Assembly: GCF_001645685.2 (NCBI RefSeq) | Contig: NZ_CP017080.1 | Coordinates: 3,959,051-4,023,050, forward strand | DNA: 64,000 bases | From: Peribacillus muralis | Lineage (GTDB): Bacteria > Bacillota > Bacilli > Bacillales > DSM-1321 | Reading direction: 5' to 3' | In this document: positions 25,819-35,184 of the stretch, in pieces | How positions within the stretch are numbered: position 1 is the stretch's first letter | Layout: the number at the start of each line of letters is the position of its first letter | The notes under the pieces: model-generated | Seen by the model: the letters and a program-made list of their open reading frames with translations, nothing else | What the model was told of the DNA's origin: nothing | Database searches by the model: none | Made by a program: the position numbers and the translations under genes

Positions 25819-27249
25819 ATGGGGAAGTCGAAGATTACAAAATGGATTGATGAAAACGAGGCCAAATTCACAGGCATGGCCAAACGGATTTGGGACCAGC
25901 CTGAAGTAGGGTATACGGAAACCTTTGCATCTACCTTGCAAATCAAGACGTTAAAAGAAGCGGGGTTTACGATTACTTCCGGGATAGGTGATGTGCCGAC
26001 TGCATTTGTAGCAGAATATGGAAAAGAAAAACCAGTCATAGGTATTCTTGGGGAATTTGATGCCCTGCCAGGATTATCCCAAAAAGCCACTCCAAAATAT
26101 GAACCGGTAGTTCAGCATGGACCAGGACATGGTTGTGGGCACAACTTGCTCGGAACAGCAGGGGTAGAAGCTGTGATTTCGCTTAAGGAAAGAATTGATG
26201 CGGAAATGCTGCCGGGTACCATTCGATATTATGGCTGTCCCGCTGAAGAACTGCTCTCTGGAAAAACATTCATGGCGAGGGTTGGCATTTTCGATGATTT
26301 AGACTGCGCCCTTACTTGGCATCCGGGAACGTCCAATATGACCGCCAATTTTCGTTCTCAGGCATTGACCGCAATCGAATTTCATTTTTCCGGAAGAACT
26401 TCCCATGCTGGGGCGGCTCCGCATCTTGGACGCAGTGCACTGGACGCAGTCGAGTTAATGAATGTAGGAGCTAACTATTTACGGGAGCATGTGCCAGATG
26501 GTTCCCGAATCCACTATCAGATTACAAACGGAGGGATGGCACCGAATATCGTGCCAGATACAGCTAGCGTTTATTATTTCTTGCGCAGTGCAGACCGTAG
26601 GCAGGTGGAAGAATTGAAAGAACGATTGATAAAAGTGGCGCAAGGGGCAGCTATGATGACAGAAACGTCGGTACTCTGGGAAATCAAATCTGGGTGCTAC
26701 GATACATTGCCTAATCGAACGTTAAATGAGCTCATGTATATGCAAGCGGAAGCAGCAGGATCAATGGTTTTTTCCCAAGAAGAAGAGAAATTCTCTGAAG
26801 AATTGTGCCAAACGGTTGATCCATCCGTGTTGGCCGCGGCTAAGCAGCAAGTCATAAGTGATGTTAACAAGTTACTCGATACAGGTTTCCATCACAACAG
26901 TAAGCATTTCGATATCACCATGGGCGGATCAACGGATGTAGGCGATGTCTCTTGGATCACGCCGGTCGGACAAATCATGACCACCTGCGCACCGCTTGGA
27001 ATTCAGTTCCATACCTGGCAGGCTACGGCCTCATTTGGTTCATCGATCGGAATGAAGGGAATGCATTACGCAGCGAAAGTAATGGCGTTATCTGCATATG
27101 AATTGCTGCTAGATCAAAGTGGCATCCTTGAAAAAGCAAAAGCCGAGTTCATAGCAAGCACAAAAGGATTGACCTACAAATCTGGTATTCCATCTGATGT
27201 GAAACCACCTGTGCAAAATAGTGACGCTGTTCCGGTATCATCAACCTGA
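25819..27249 (+). CDS. M20-family amidohydrolase (AbgB-like)
   Basis: 476 residues, like AbgB (p-aminobenzoyl-glutamate hydrolase subunit B). Metal site: HGCGHN near residue 112, the PAEE segment near 150, a His in LTWHPG, and the C-terminal His in GIQFHTWQA. Dimerisation/substrate loop FHFSGRTSHAGAAPHLGRSALDA. ATG 25819 is used because GAGAGGTGTGATAAGA precedes it; the frame opens at 25768 inside the MFS tail. No AbgA partner is seen, so the natural substrate may be another N-acyl compound. Confidence 0.88.
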   Translation: MGKSKITKWIDENEAKFTGMAKRIWDQPEVGYTETFASTLQIKTLKEAGFTITSGIGDVPTAFVAEYGKEKPVIGILGEFDALPGLSQKATPKYEPVVQHGPGHGCGHNLLGTAGVEAVISLKERIDAEMLPGTIRYYGCPAEELLSGKTFMARVGIFDDLDCALTWHPGTSNMTANFRSQALTAIEFHFSGRTSHAGAAPHLGRSALDAVELMNVGANYLREHVPDGSRIHYQITNGGMAPNIVPDTASVYYFLRSADRRQVEELKERLIKVAQGAAMMTETSVLWEIKSGCYDTLPNRTLNELMYMQAEAAGSMVFSQEEEKFSEELCQTVDPSVLAAAKQQVISDVNKLLDTGFHHNSKHFDITMGGSTDVGDVSWITPVGQIMTTCAPLGIQFHTWQATASFGSSIGMKGMHYAAKVMALSAYELLLDQSGILEKAKAEFIASTKGLTYKSGIPSDVKPPVQNSDAVPVSST

Positions 27250-27374
27250 GTCATTTTTAACGTCACCTTTATATAGGTTTAGGGTACCTGACAGTATGAA
27301 CTTTACGAGTAGCTTATATTACGAACCTTCGCTTCAATGGAGGAAAATTATAGAACCATTCAATCGAATATATT

Positions 27375-27416
27375 AAGAGCATGTTTTGATCAATTTTTTC
27401 AAAGCACGCTCTTTCT
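27375..27416 (+). terminator. intrinsic terminator of the MFS/M20 operon
   Basis: 15-bp imperfect stem, AAGAGCATGTTTTGA (27375-27389) with TCAAAGCACGCTCTT (27399-27413), followed by TCTTTTG. Nothing else was recognised between 27250 and 27533. Confidence 0.65.
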
Positions 27417-27533
27417 TTTGTTAGTTAATCAATGCTTTAGCATTCATTTTCTCATGCTGCTTGCGTAATTCCCTTCAATGTCTGAATATTTACTTTAAAA
27501 TCCGGGTATGTTATCCTTATAGTATCATAAACT

Positions 27534-27563
27534 AAAAACAGCCCCATGCGCTAACATGAGGCT
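27534..27563 (-). terminator. intrinsic terminator of the small toxin-like ORF
   Basis: Minus-strand AGCCTCATG / CATGGGGCT (one U-G pair), loop of six, then GTTTTTAGTTT. It lies 37 bp past the stop of the small ORF. Confidence 0.7.
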
Positions 27564-27600
27564 GACAACTAGCAAGAGTGGTTGGTCACAACTAACTTAA

Positions 27601-27753
27601 TTAATCGTCAGAAGAAGAACCATTGCCATCTTGGGAGGATGAGTGGTTCTTTTTCCGTTTCTTGTCGAACATAGACAGGACTAGACTGGTTGCTACTGCA
27701 ACCACTATCTCTTTACCCATATCTATCATTACGTTCAATAAGAAATGAATCAT
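27601..27753 (-). CDS. small amphipathic membrane peptide, candidate type I toxin
   Basis: 50 residues: hydrophobic N-terminal segment (MIHFLLNVMIDMGKEIVV...LVLSMF, about 1-29), a basic cluster DKKRKKN, then a Ser/Asp-rich hydrophilic tail. A perfect AAGGAGGTGA lies 5 nt before the ATG, partly folded into a hairpin CCATCTA/TAGATGG just upstream. Strong SD, short hydrophobic peptide, hairpin near the SD and dedicated terminator resemble Bacillus type I toxin mRNAs (Fst/TxpA-like). No antisense RNA gene could be shown. Other possibility: an ordinary small membrane protein. Confidence 0.55.
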   Translation of the reverse strand: MIHFLLNVMIDMGKEIVVAVATSLVLSMFDKKRKKNHSSSQDGNGSSSDD

Positions 27754-27878
27754 GAAGTCACCTCCTTCCCATCTATAATTAGATGGAAAAGTACGTGACC
27801 TACCACTCTATCCTCAGTTGTCCCTTTATCTTATCACACGTTTCCATTTTTTTGAAACCAAACACAACATTAAATAAG

Positions 27879-27911
27879 AAAAGGGGATCATCCATTGGAT
27901 GATCCCCTTTT
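27879..27911 (-). terminator. strong terminator after adenine deaminase
   Basis: Perfect 15-bp stem AAAAGGGGATCATCC with GGATGATCCCCTTTT and a loop of three, 4 bp past the adenine deaminase stop. Symmetric T/A runs make it able to work in both directions. Confidence 0.9.
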
Positions 27912-27915
27912 CGGT

Positions 27916-29634
27916 TTAAGCTTGTACGCTCAAAATGAGAGGGACTATTTTCCCTTCATTTACGTTGATCAATCCGTGGTCCGTTATTTTCAGGGCCGGG
28001 CTGACCGGGAGCGATAAGGTGCTTAATGACATGATGACATTGTAATGTTCGTAGCCTAATGATTTAAGTGCTTCCGTCAGCTGCTCGACCTGTTCCGATA
28101 CGATGTCCATCGGTTCTTCGGAAAGGATTCCGCCCACGGGAAGATGGATCATCGAGAGGATTTGGCCGTCGTGGACGCAGCAGACGCCGCCTTGATTCCT
28201 GATGACTTCATTAGCGGCCATCACCATATCCTGCTTATTGCGGCCGATCACCAGGAGATTATGGTTATCATGTGAATAGGTCGTGGCAACCGCTCCCCGC
28301 TTCAGTACATCGCCGGTGATCAGGCCGTGCGCCCGGTTGCCGTTTTTCCCATACCGTTCGAAGGTGGCAATCAACCCGTAGGGGCTTTCTTCCCAACGTA
28401 ATTCGCCATTCTCCATCGACAGCCAGTCATTCGTTTCACTTGTGAAGGTGGAACCATTCTTTACTTGAATGATCCGGCACTCCGCTTGTCCCTGCTCATC
28501 CGGGGCAGATAGGTTAAAATCGGTTTCGCTCAGTTCGGCAAGCTTCACACTTTCATAGAAGTGCTCTGGAAATTGCCTACCGCTCGCTTCCTGCACATAA
28601 GGCTGTGACGAATCATAAACGAGCTCCCCGTTTTTATACACCTGATCGATGTCAAAGCTTTGCAAGTCGGATATAAGAAGGAAATCAGCCACCTTACCAG
28701 GTGCAGCCGCACCGCGATCATGCATCCTCATCCGCTGTGCCGGTGTATACGTACAAGCATAAATCGCTTTTTCAGGTGACATGCCCATTTGGATCGCTTT
28801 CTTTAACAGGACATTCAGATGCCCCCTTTTTTGGAAAGAGTCGGTCATGACATCATCTGTAACAAAGCAGAAATGCTCATCCACCTGCTGGTTTATTAAG
28901 AAATCCATCACTTCTTCAGTCATCGATTTCTCTTGGATCTCGATGAACATTCCGGCAGCGATCCTCGCCTCCAAGCCTTCAACGGTCTGATGTGTATGAT
29001 CTGAATTCACTCCGGCATGAATGATCTTTTGCAGATCCAAGTCGAGCAGTTTTGGAACGTGCCCTTCAATGATCAGATCTGGATAATGGGAACGGATGTG
29101 GGACAGGATCTTATTCGTTTTGCATTCCGGATCCGAGATGACCTCATAGTAATTCATGATCTCGCCAAGGCAAATGATGTCCTCGGTTTGCATCAATTGT
29201 TCCATGTCGGAAATTTCGATGGACCCCCCCGTCGTTTCCATCGAGGTTGCGGGAACGGAGCTCGGGATGGCATAAAACATATCCGCGACACACTCTTTAC
29301 TCGCCTTGATCATTTCCTTCACGCCGGAAATCCCGAAGACATTGGCCATTTCGTGTGGTTCCGGCACAATTGTGGTCACGCCATTTTTGATGAGGCCATA
29401 GGAAAATGTGGCCGGTGTCACCATCGTGCTTTCAATGTGCAGATGGATATCGATCAGTCCAGGAACCAGATACCTTCCCTTTCCGTCGATGATAAGCTCG
29501 GAAGTGAAGGCATCCAGCTCGCTTTCGCCAATATAATGGAATGTGCCGTCCTTGATGGCCGCATTCCCTTTCATGAATCTTTTGAAATAACTGTTGAAAA
29601 TGTTGATATCCTTTATAAGCATATCCATTCGCAT
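27916..29634 (-). CDS. ade: adenine deaminase
   Basis: Amidohydrolase-superfamily adenine deaminase (adenine + H2O to hypoxanthine + NH3), about 572 residues as usual for the Ade family. Motifs: PGLIDIHLHIESTMVTP (HxH), PEPHEMANVFG, GHVPKL, NSDHTHQ, CFVTDDVM with the metal Asp, and a C-terminal family domain around VATTYSHDNHNLLVIG. ATG 29634 follows GGGGGGAAAGTT; the frame opens at 29688 inside the ATPase gene. Last gene of a purine operon, using adenine brought in by the ABC transporter. Confidence 0.93.
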   Translation of the reverse strand: MRMDMLIKDINIFNSYFKRFMKGNAAIKDGTFHYIGESELDAFTSELIIDGKGRYLVPGLIDIHLHIESTMVTPATFSYGLIKNGVTTIVPEPHEMANVFGISGVKEMIKASKECVADMFYAIPSSVPATSMETTGGSIEISDMEQLMQTEDIICLGEIMNYYEVISDPECKTNKILSHIRSHYPDLIIEGHVPKLLDLDLQKIIHAGVNSDHTHQTVEGLEARIAAGMFIEIQEKSMTEEVMDFLINQQVDEHFCFVTDDVMTDSFQKRGHLNVLLKKAIQMGMSPEKAIYACTYTPAQRMRMHDRGAAAPGKVADFLLISDLQSFDIDQVYKNGELVYDSSQPYVQEASGRQFPEHFYESVKLAELSETDFNLSAPDEQGQAECRIIQVKNGSTFTSETNDWLSMENGELRWEESPYGLIATFERYGKNGNRAHGLITGDVLKRGAVATTYSHDNHNLLVIGRNKQDMVMAANEVIRNQGGVCCVHDGQILSMIHLPVGGILSEEPMDIVSEQVEQLTEALKSLGYEHYNVIMSLSTLSLPVSPALKITDHGLINVNEGKIVPLILSVQA

Positions 29635-29650
29635 AACTTTCCCCCCTAAC

Positions 29651-30715
29651 CTAATCGACAAGCACCATCTGGTTTCTCGGCACTTCAAGAATGATCTCCT
29701 GACCCACGGAATAGGATTCCGTCATTTCCTTGTTGACGATGAAATCCCCGATCGGCGTTTCCACGACGTATTGATAGCTTCTTCCAAGATACGTGCTTAC
29801 CTTGACTCGGCCGGGTAAGCTATTTTCCTGGACGGCTCCAGCGTCATCCTTTTCCCTGATCAAAAGATCGTCCGGTCTGATTGCGCCAGTTTTCCCAGCA
29901 TGATTGGCCATCCGGGCGTCCTTATCCAATACGAAGGAGTGGCCGGATTTGTTCAATTCAATTTTACCTTCATGATCCGTCCTCTTATCGAAGTCGATGA
30001 AGTTCTTGAAGCCGATGAAGTCCGCGACGAATTTGGTTTCAGGATATTTGTAAATGGTGGCGGGATCACTAAGCTGCTCGATGACCCCTTTATTCATGAT
30101 CGCCACTTGGTCGGAAATGGAGAAGCATTCTTCCTGGTCATGTGAAACATACACCGTCGTAATTCCTAATTCCTGCTGGATCCGGCGAATTTCCACCCTC
30201 ATATTCACCCTTAAATTCGCATCAAGATTGCTCAACGGTTCATCGAATAAAAGGATATCAGGTTCGATCACCAGCGCCCTCGCAATCGCGACACGCTGCT
30301 TTTGCCCGCCGGAAAGCTCTTGCGGATACCGTTTTTCAAATCCTTTTAAATTTACGATTTCGAGCACATTCATTACTTTTTTTTCGATTTCAGCCTTCGA
30401 ATTCTTTCTTAGGCGCAGTCCGAAGGCTATATTATCAAAAATCGACAAATGCGGGAATAAGGCATAGTTTTGGAACACAAAGCCAAAGTTCCGCTTGTTG
30501 ACGGGAACCTTCGTATAATCCTTATCCTTGAATAAAAATTTCCCTTCGTTCGCCTGTAAAAAGCCGGCAATCAAACGCAGGGTCGTCGTTTTCCCACAGC
30601 CGCTCGGGCCAAGGAGGGAGACCAATTTCCCTTTTTCAATCTCAAGGGTGAAGTCCTTTAAAATATTCTGTTTGTTATAAGCTACAGATATATCTTGTAA
30701 AGTGAATAAAGCCAT
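29651..30715 (-). CDS. ABC transporter ATP-binding protein, PotA/FbpC type
   Basis: 354 residues. Walker A LGPSGCGKTT, Q-loop FVFQNYALFPH, signature LSGGQKQRVAIARAL, Walker B LLFDEPLSNLD, switch His in VSHDQEE, and a C-terminal TOBE domain (about 280-354). Energises the two permeases upstream. In this operon the cargo is probably a nucleoside or purine rather than polyamine; that is inference from the hydrolase and deaminase. Confidence 0.92.
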   Translation of the reverse strand: MALFTLQDISVAYNKQNILKDFTLEIEKGKLVSLLGPSGCGKTTTLRLIAGFLQANEGKFLFKDKDYTKVPVNKRNFGFVFQNYALFPHLSIFDNIAFGLRLRKNSKAEIEKKVMNVLEIVNLKGFEKRYPQELSGGQKQRVAIARALVIEPDILLFDEPLSNLDANLRVNMRVEIRRIQQELGITTVYVSHDQEECFSISDQVAIMNKGVIEQLSDPATIYKYPETKFVADFIGFKNFIDFDKRTDHEGKIELNKSGHSFVLDKDARMANHAGKTGAIRPDDLLIREKDDAGAVQENSLPGRVKVSTYLGRSYQYVVETPIGDFIVNKEMTESYSVGQEIILEVPRNQMVLVD

Positions 30716-30730
30716 CGAAATTTACCTCCT

Positions 30731-31519
30731 TTATCGTTTTGTGAAATAAGACAAGCCCATGAGCCGTTCAACCATGAACATGAAGAATGCCGTTATGAAC
30801 ATGAGCAATACGGAAATGGCCGAGATGGTCGGATCAAAATAATTCTCTACATACGTCAGCATTTGGATCGGGAACGTGCTTACGCCAGGACCCGTCATAT
30901 AAACGGAAATGTCCACATTATTGAAGGATTCCAAAAAGGCGATCATCACGGCTGCCAGGATTCCTGATTTGATATTCGGAAGGACGACCGTGAAGAATGT
31001 CCCCAGCTTACTAGCCCCAAGGCTCTCAGCCGCTTCTTCAATGGAAAAGTCGAAATTCGATAAGCTTGAAGAAATCACGCGGATGATGAACGGCAGCATG
31101 ATGACTGTATGCCCGACGAACAGGGCCGCATGAATCGGAAGCTGATACGTGCCCACAATATAACGTAAAAATGCAAAGCCAAGCACGATGCCTGGAACTA
31201 AAATGGGTGAAACGAAAAACGCATTTATGACGGATTTCCCTTTAAAATCCACCCTGCTTAATGCATAAGCAGCCGGGACTCCCAGTAAAAGCGCCAATAG
31301 ATTGCCTGCAAGCGAAACAAGAATGGACGTTTTGAAAGCGACTAAAAACATGTCCACCTTGAAGATATTTTCGTACCATCTTAAAGAAAACTCTTCTGGC
31401 GGGAACTTCAAAATATTTCCGCCCTCGAATGACGTAACGGATATGATCAGTAAAGGCCCTAGTAAAAAGAGAAACACCAGGAGAGTAAACAGGGCCAATC
31501 CTCGATTTTTTTCCTGCAT
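30731..31519 (-). CDS. ABC transporter permease, PotC type
   Basis: 262 residues, six membrane segments. The EAA loop AAESLGASKLGTFFTVVLPNIKSGILA lies near residues 165-190. Forms the membrane channel with the next gene. 6 bp separate it from the partner permease. Confidence 0.92.
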   Translation of the reverse strand: MQEKNRGLALFTLLVFLFLLGPLLIISVTSFEGGNILKFPPEEFSLRWYENIFKVDMFLVAFKTSILVSLAGNLLALLLGVPAAYALSRVDFKGKSVINAFFVSPILVPGIVLGFAFLRYIVGTYQLPIHAALFVGHTVIMLPFIIRVISSSLSNFDFSIEEAAESLGASKLGTFFTVVLPNIKSGILAAVMIAFLESFNNVDISVYMTGPGVSTFPIQMLTYVENYFDPTISAISVLLMFITAFFMFMVERLMGLSYFTKR

Positions 31520-31525
31520 ACACCT

Positions 31526-32347
31526 CTACCCCTTTGGATTTAATTTTTTTGCCAAACCGTTCATGATCGAGATGATAAGGACGGTTACGGCAATCATGAT
31601 CGTCGCGACGATCGATGCCACCTGCCATTCATTCAAGGTTATGGCATTTTGATAAAGAAATGTTGAAATGACTCGCTGTTTCCCGCCTAATAAGGCAGGC
31701 GTTGTATACGCCGTGAAGCTTCCTACAAAAACGAGGATGCTGCCGATGACCAAGCCTGGAACGGATAGCGGAATGATCACCTTTGAAAACACGGCCAGTC
31801 TTGAGGCTCCAAGACTTTCTGCCGCCTTCAATAAATCCGTCTCTATATTCTCCATTACACCTACCAGCGTCACGATGATCAATGGCAGGAATAAATGGAC
31901 CAAGCCGATGATGATCGCAGTCGGGGTGTACAAAATGTCCAGCGGCTTGTCGATCAAGCCGCTGCCCAAAAGCAATTTATTCACCACACCGTTTTTACCG
32001 ATGATCACCATCCAGCTGAATGAGCGGACGACCGGGCTTGTCAAAAGCGGGAAAATCGTCAGCAAAAGCATGATCGCTTTTTTTCTTTGTTTCAGTTTCG
32101 AAATATAATAAGCTGCTGGAAAACCTAAGAAAATGCAAAGGATCGTCGTGAACAGACTCACCTTAAGTGTCGTGAGCAGGATTTCAATAAAGTATCGATC
32201 TTTGAAAAAATCGAGATAGCCTTGTATCGAGAAACCATTGTCACTGATGAATGTCGTTCCTATCGTCAGCAAGATGGGAATGATCATGAAAACCGTCAAA
32301 AAAAGTAACCCTGGCAACAGCAGCAGGTATAGATAGCGTTTTTTCAC
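31526..32347 (-). CDS. ABC transporter permease, PotB type
   Basis: 273 residues, six membrane segments. The EAA loop is AAESLGASRLAVFSKVIIPLSVPG near residue 180. Partner of the 30731-31519 permease. Confidence 0.92.
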   Translation of the reverse strand: MKKRYLYLLLLPGLLFLTVFMIIPILLTIGTTFISDNGFSIQGYLDFFKDRYFIEILLTTLKVSLFTTILCIFLGFPAAYYISKLKQRKKAIMLLLTIFPLLTSPVVRSFSWMVIIGKNGVVNKLLLGSGLIDKPLDILYTPTAIIIGLVHLFLPLIIVTLVGVMENIETDLLKAAESLGASRLAVFSKVIIPLSVPGLVIGSILVFVGSFTAYTTPALLGGKQRVISTFLYQNAITLNEWQVASIVATIMIAVTVLIISIMNGLAKKLNPKG

Positions 32348-32371
32348 CTCGGAGCCCCCTGATCGTTTGAT

Positions 32372-33301
32372 TTATGAATGGATGGTGCGAATGAACAGGT
32401 CGAAAAACGCTTCTGCATCGACATCAAGACAAACATGCGCATTCGCAGGCTTCATCAGCCGGTCCTGAAAGTCGCAAACCATCTGTCCATCACAAATCTC
32501 ACTTTTTGTTTCTATATCCACATAATATTCTTTTGTCGTGACAAGATCTTTTTGCAAAGCGATGCCAACCGCCAATGGATCATGCATCGCGCATGCCCAA
32601 ACACCGTTCCGCTCAAAATACCTTTTCCGATAGTCTGATGTGCTTTCGCTTATATAATCAGCAAGCTCTTGATTTTGAATCGCTTGGATATGCTCCTCGC
32701 TCAGCAGCACCTTTCTCGTGACATCGAGACCGACCTGTGTGATCGATCGGAACCCTGCATGCAGGACGATTTTGGCTGCTTCCGGATCGACGAATGTGTT
32801 ATATTCGGAGGTCGGCGTGACATTGCCGACTCCTTGTACAACTCCGCCCATGAAAATGACTTCCTTCACAAGCTGGGTGATTTGCGGACATTTTTTCACT
32901 GCAAGTGCCAAATTCGTAAGCGGCCCCGTCATGATGAGCGTCACCTCTTCCGGAAAGTTCAAAATGGAATTGATGATGAAATCAGCGGCAAACCCCTCAT
33001 CCGGCTGTTTTGTAACCGGGACATTGGCGAGCGCGCCCCCTATCCCGTCCTCCCCATGGATCTTATGTTCAAAAAAGGAGGGCCTGATTAGGGGAGCATT
33101 TGCGCCCTTAATGACTGAAATGTCTTGCTCGCCGAGCATATCAAGGATTTTGCATGTGTTGAGAGTGGCCGTATCCAGTGATACATTGCCATTGACGGTG
33201 GTGATTGCCAATATGTCGAATTGACGGCTTTTTACAGCAAGAATGATCCCGATTGCATCGTCTATTCCAGTATCCACATCGAGAATCAGTTTTTTCTTCA
33301 T
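32372..33301 (-). CDS. inosine/uridine-preferring nucleoside hydrolase
   Basis: 309 residues. N-terminal Ca-binding signature LILDVDTGIDDAIG, TVNGNV, TGPLTNLALA, FMGGVV, and C-terminal ACAMHDPLAVGIAL with the catalytic His and last Asp. Cleaves nucleosides to ribose and base. It stands between the solute-binding protein and the permeases, so imported nucleosides would be split and any adenine deaminated by Ade at the operon end. Confidence 0.93.
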   Translation of the reverse strand: MKKKLILDVDTGIDDAIGIILAVKSRQFDILAITTVNGNVSLDTATLNTCKILDMLGEQDISVIKGANAPLIRPSFFEHKIHGEDGIGGALANVPVTKQPDEGFAADFIINSILNFPEEVTLIMTGPLTNLALAVKKCPQITQLVKEVIFMGGVVQGVGNVTPTSEYNTFVDPEAAKIVLHAGFRSITQVGLDVTRKVLLSEEHIQAIQNQELADYISESTSDYRKRYFERNGVWACAMHDPLAVGIALQKDLVTTKEYYVDIETKSEICDGQMVCDFQDRLMKPANAHVCLDVDAEAFFDLFIRTIHS

Positions 33302-33322
33302 TCATCAAACCTCTTTCCATTG

Positions 33323-34372
33323 TTAATGTGCAAGCTCACGATTCCAACGATCGATCCATTGCTTCGAGTTTTCATTTACGAACTTCATGTCAAGGACACG
33401 CAGGCTGTTAATGACGTCTTCACCGTATGTTAAGCCTTTCGCCTCTTTTTCAGATAGCGTCACTTCCGTATTGACAGGAGAGTCGATTTTCGCCTTCGCT
33501 GATTTTTCCTGTACTTCCTTGCTTAAGATGTAATTCAAGAATTCTCCGGCCAATTCTTTTTGATCACTGGCTTTTACGATATTCACCGTATTCATGACCG
33601 CGTATCCGCCTTCTTTCGGAGAAACGAACTTCGCATTAGGGACGGCTTCCTGTAAATCACCGAAATACATCTCCATGATCGGGCCAGCCGCGATTTCCCC
33701 TTGCGAGAACATGTTGACGAACTCAGATGTTTGTCCGTACTCTTTTACCGCATTGGGCATGATCTTTTTCATTTCGGCAAAGGCTTTATCTTCATTGAAA
33801 TCCTTACTTCCGCTTACTTTCGAAGCTGCATCCAAAAACATCGGGCCAGTCGTTGAAGTGATGGATGGAATCGTGATTTTCCCTTCCAGATCCTTGCTCC
33901 AAAGGTCCTTCCACGAAGTAATCGGCTTACTCACTTCATCGGGATTATAGGCAATGCCAAATTGGGCAATCGTATAGGCCGGACCATAGTCGGCGCCATT
34001 AGGGGCCTTCGCTTGGTCATAGATATGTTCCATATTCGGAATGCTTGCGGCGTCGATTTTTTCGAATAACCCTTCATCGATTCCCTGCTGGGCATAATAA
34101 TCGGATAAATAGATAACATCCACGTCGCTATTTGCTTGGCGTACCTTGTTCAGTCGATCGGCATTATTTCCTGAATCGACGACGATCTTGACGTTATGCT
34201 TTTTTTCAAAAGGCTCATAAACCTCAGGGCGAAAGAAATCATCGGCAAATCCCCAAGTGGAAACGACTAATTTGGTCGGTTTTCCTTTTCCGTCCTCTTT
34301 TGAGGAGCATGCAGCTAAAACTAGTGTGAACACTGAAAACATCATGAATAAGCTAATTATTTTTTTCATCAT
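33323..34372 (-). CDS. lipoprotein extracellular solute-binding protein
   Basis: About 349 residues. Lipoprotein signal MMKKIISLFMMFSVFTLVL with lipobox LAAC, then the SBP type 1/6 fold (STWGFADDFFRPEVYEPFEK). Start at one of two adjacent ATGs (34372 or 34369) after GGAGGTTTGG; the frame opens at 34504 inside the terminator region and that extension is not coding. PotD/thiamine-type relatives bind small cationic compounds; the operon suggests a nucleoside or base. Confidence 0.9.
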   Translation of the reverse strand: MMKKIISLFMMFSVFTLVLAACSSKEDGKGKPTKLVVSTWGFADDFFRPEVYEPFEKKHNVKIVVDSGNNADRLNKVRQANSDVDVIYLSDYYAQQGIDEGLFEKIDAASIPNMEHIYDQAKAPNGADYGPAYTIAQFGIAYNPDEVSKPITSWKDLWSKDLEGKITIPSITSTTGPMFLDAASKVSGSKDFNEDKAFAEMKKIMPNAVKEYGQTSEFVNMFSQGEIAAGPIMEMYFGDLQEAVPNAKFVSPKEGGYAVMNTVNIVKASDQKELAGEFLNYILSKEVQEKSAKAKIDSPVNTEVTLSEKEAKGLTYGEDVINSLRVLDMKFVNENSKQWIDRWNRELAH

Positions 34373-34424
34373 CCAAACCTCCAATTTGATATTGTATAAA
34401 ATTCCCTTTTTACTGCTATACATG

Positions 34425-34474
34425 TAAAAAAAGACAATCTTAAATAGAATTAACATTCTACCCAAGATTGTCTT
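34425..34474 (-). terminator. terminator/attenuator ahead of the purine ABC operon
   Basis: AAGACAATCTT / AAGATTGTCTT outer stem with an inner TAGAAT/ATTCTA stem, then a T-run, 53 nt before the binding-protein ATG. No separate promoter was seen between this hairpin and the gene, so transcripts from the promoter at 34943 must read through. The preceding ~90 nt form a CTCCGGA/TCTGGAG hairpin. No purine-riboswitch core was found. Confidence 0.72.
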
Positions 34475-34562
34475 TTCTTTGTAAACAAAGATAAAACTCA
34501 TCATTTTGGTACTTTTGCGGCATTCGCTCCAGATAAATCCGGAGTGAAGTCCATATATAGGA

Positions 34563-34877
34563 TTAAATGGTTTCCTTCAATACAATATTGGTGAAAGCCC
34601 GCTGCGTCGCTGAATCATAATCCCTCAGGACCGCTTCGATCTCCCAATCCGTTTGCATCTCCAGCTTTTGTCTCAATTTCTTTTTATAAAGCAGTGACAT
34701 ATGAAAATCAACCTCCTGCTTCAGGCTGGGAACTTCTCCCTCCAAAGCTTCAGAGCGTGGTGCACGGCGATGTTTGGCCTGAAATGTGATCACATTCAGC
34801 TCGACGGTAACCTTGAGCACCGTCGTGCCAAAACCGAACAATTCCTTCGATACCTCATTATACATATGAGAGAGCAA
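34563..34877 (-). CDS. DUF2294 family protein, 5' end uncertain
   Basis: DUF2294-like: HMYNEVSKELFGFGTTVLKVTVE ... LRQKLEMQTDWEIEAVLRDYD. Small cytoplasmic family of unknown function. The only in-frame start is TTG 34877 (or ATG 34865), both without SD. The family-like frame continues upstream (INANETKK) to 34917 without a start. A GTG at 34920 opens a nine-codon frame (MKSHLTDKR) that a single-base shift would join to it. So a start-proximal frameshift, or a late TTG start, is possible. Confidence 0.6.
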   Translation of the reverse strand: MLSHMYNEVSKELFGFGTTVLKVTVELNVITFQAKHRRAPRSEALEGEVPSLKQEVDFHMSLLYKKKLRQKLEMQTDWEIEAVLRDYDSATQRAFTNIVLKETI

Positions 34878-34942
34878 TTTCTTCGTTTCATTAGCGTTTA
34901 TCGGTAAGATGACTTTTCACCTGCCAACTATCATTTGAGGTA

Positions 34943-34971
34943 ATTATATATACTTTTTTAAAATTGCACAA
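34943..34971 (-). promoter_or_regulatory. promoter of the DUF2294/purine operon
   Basis: Minus-strand TTGTGC (34971-34966), 17-bp spacer, TATAAT (34948-34943). Confidence 0.6.
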
Positions 34972-35184
34972 GATAATATTCGGATTTGATACAAAAAAAA
35001 GTTTAAAATAACAAAAAACGCCCATTTAACTACCAATAACCGAATTATACCAGAAAGTTGATGACAATCCTTCACTATATTCATATAGCTTTATAGTAAG
35101 GCATCCATTCATTTCACGCAGTTTTTCCTCCGTTTGTTTTCGGGCACTCGATGATGTTGAAAATTTTTTCAGAGAAATCTGTTC

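Noticed and set aside
34373..34504. N-terminal extension of the solute-binding protein to 34504
   Set aside because: It would run through the terminator hairpin; lipoprotein signal and SD place the start at 34372/34369.
34372..34562. Purine riboswitch ahead of the nucleoside/adenine operon
   Set aside because: The conserved three-way-junction core and loop sequences of the purine aptamer are not present; only a terminator and a CTCC/GGAG hairpin are seen.
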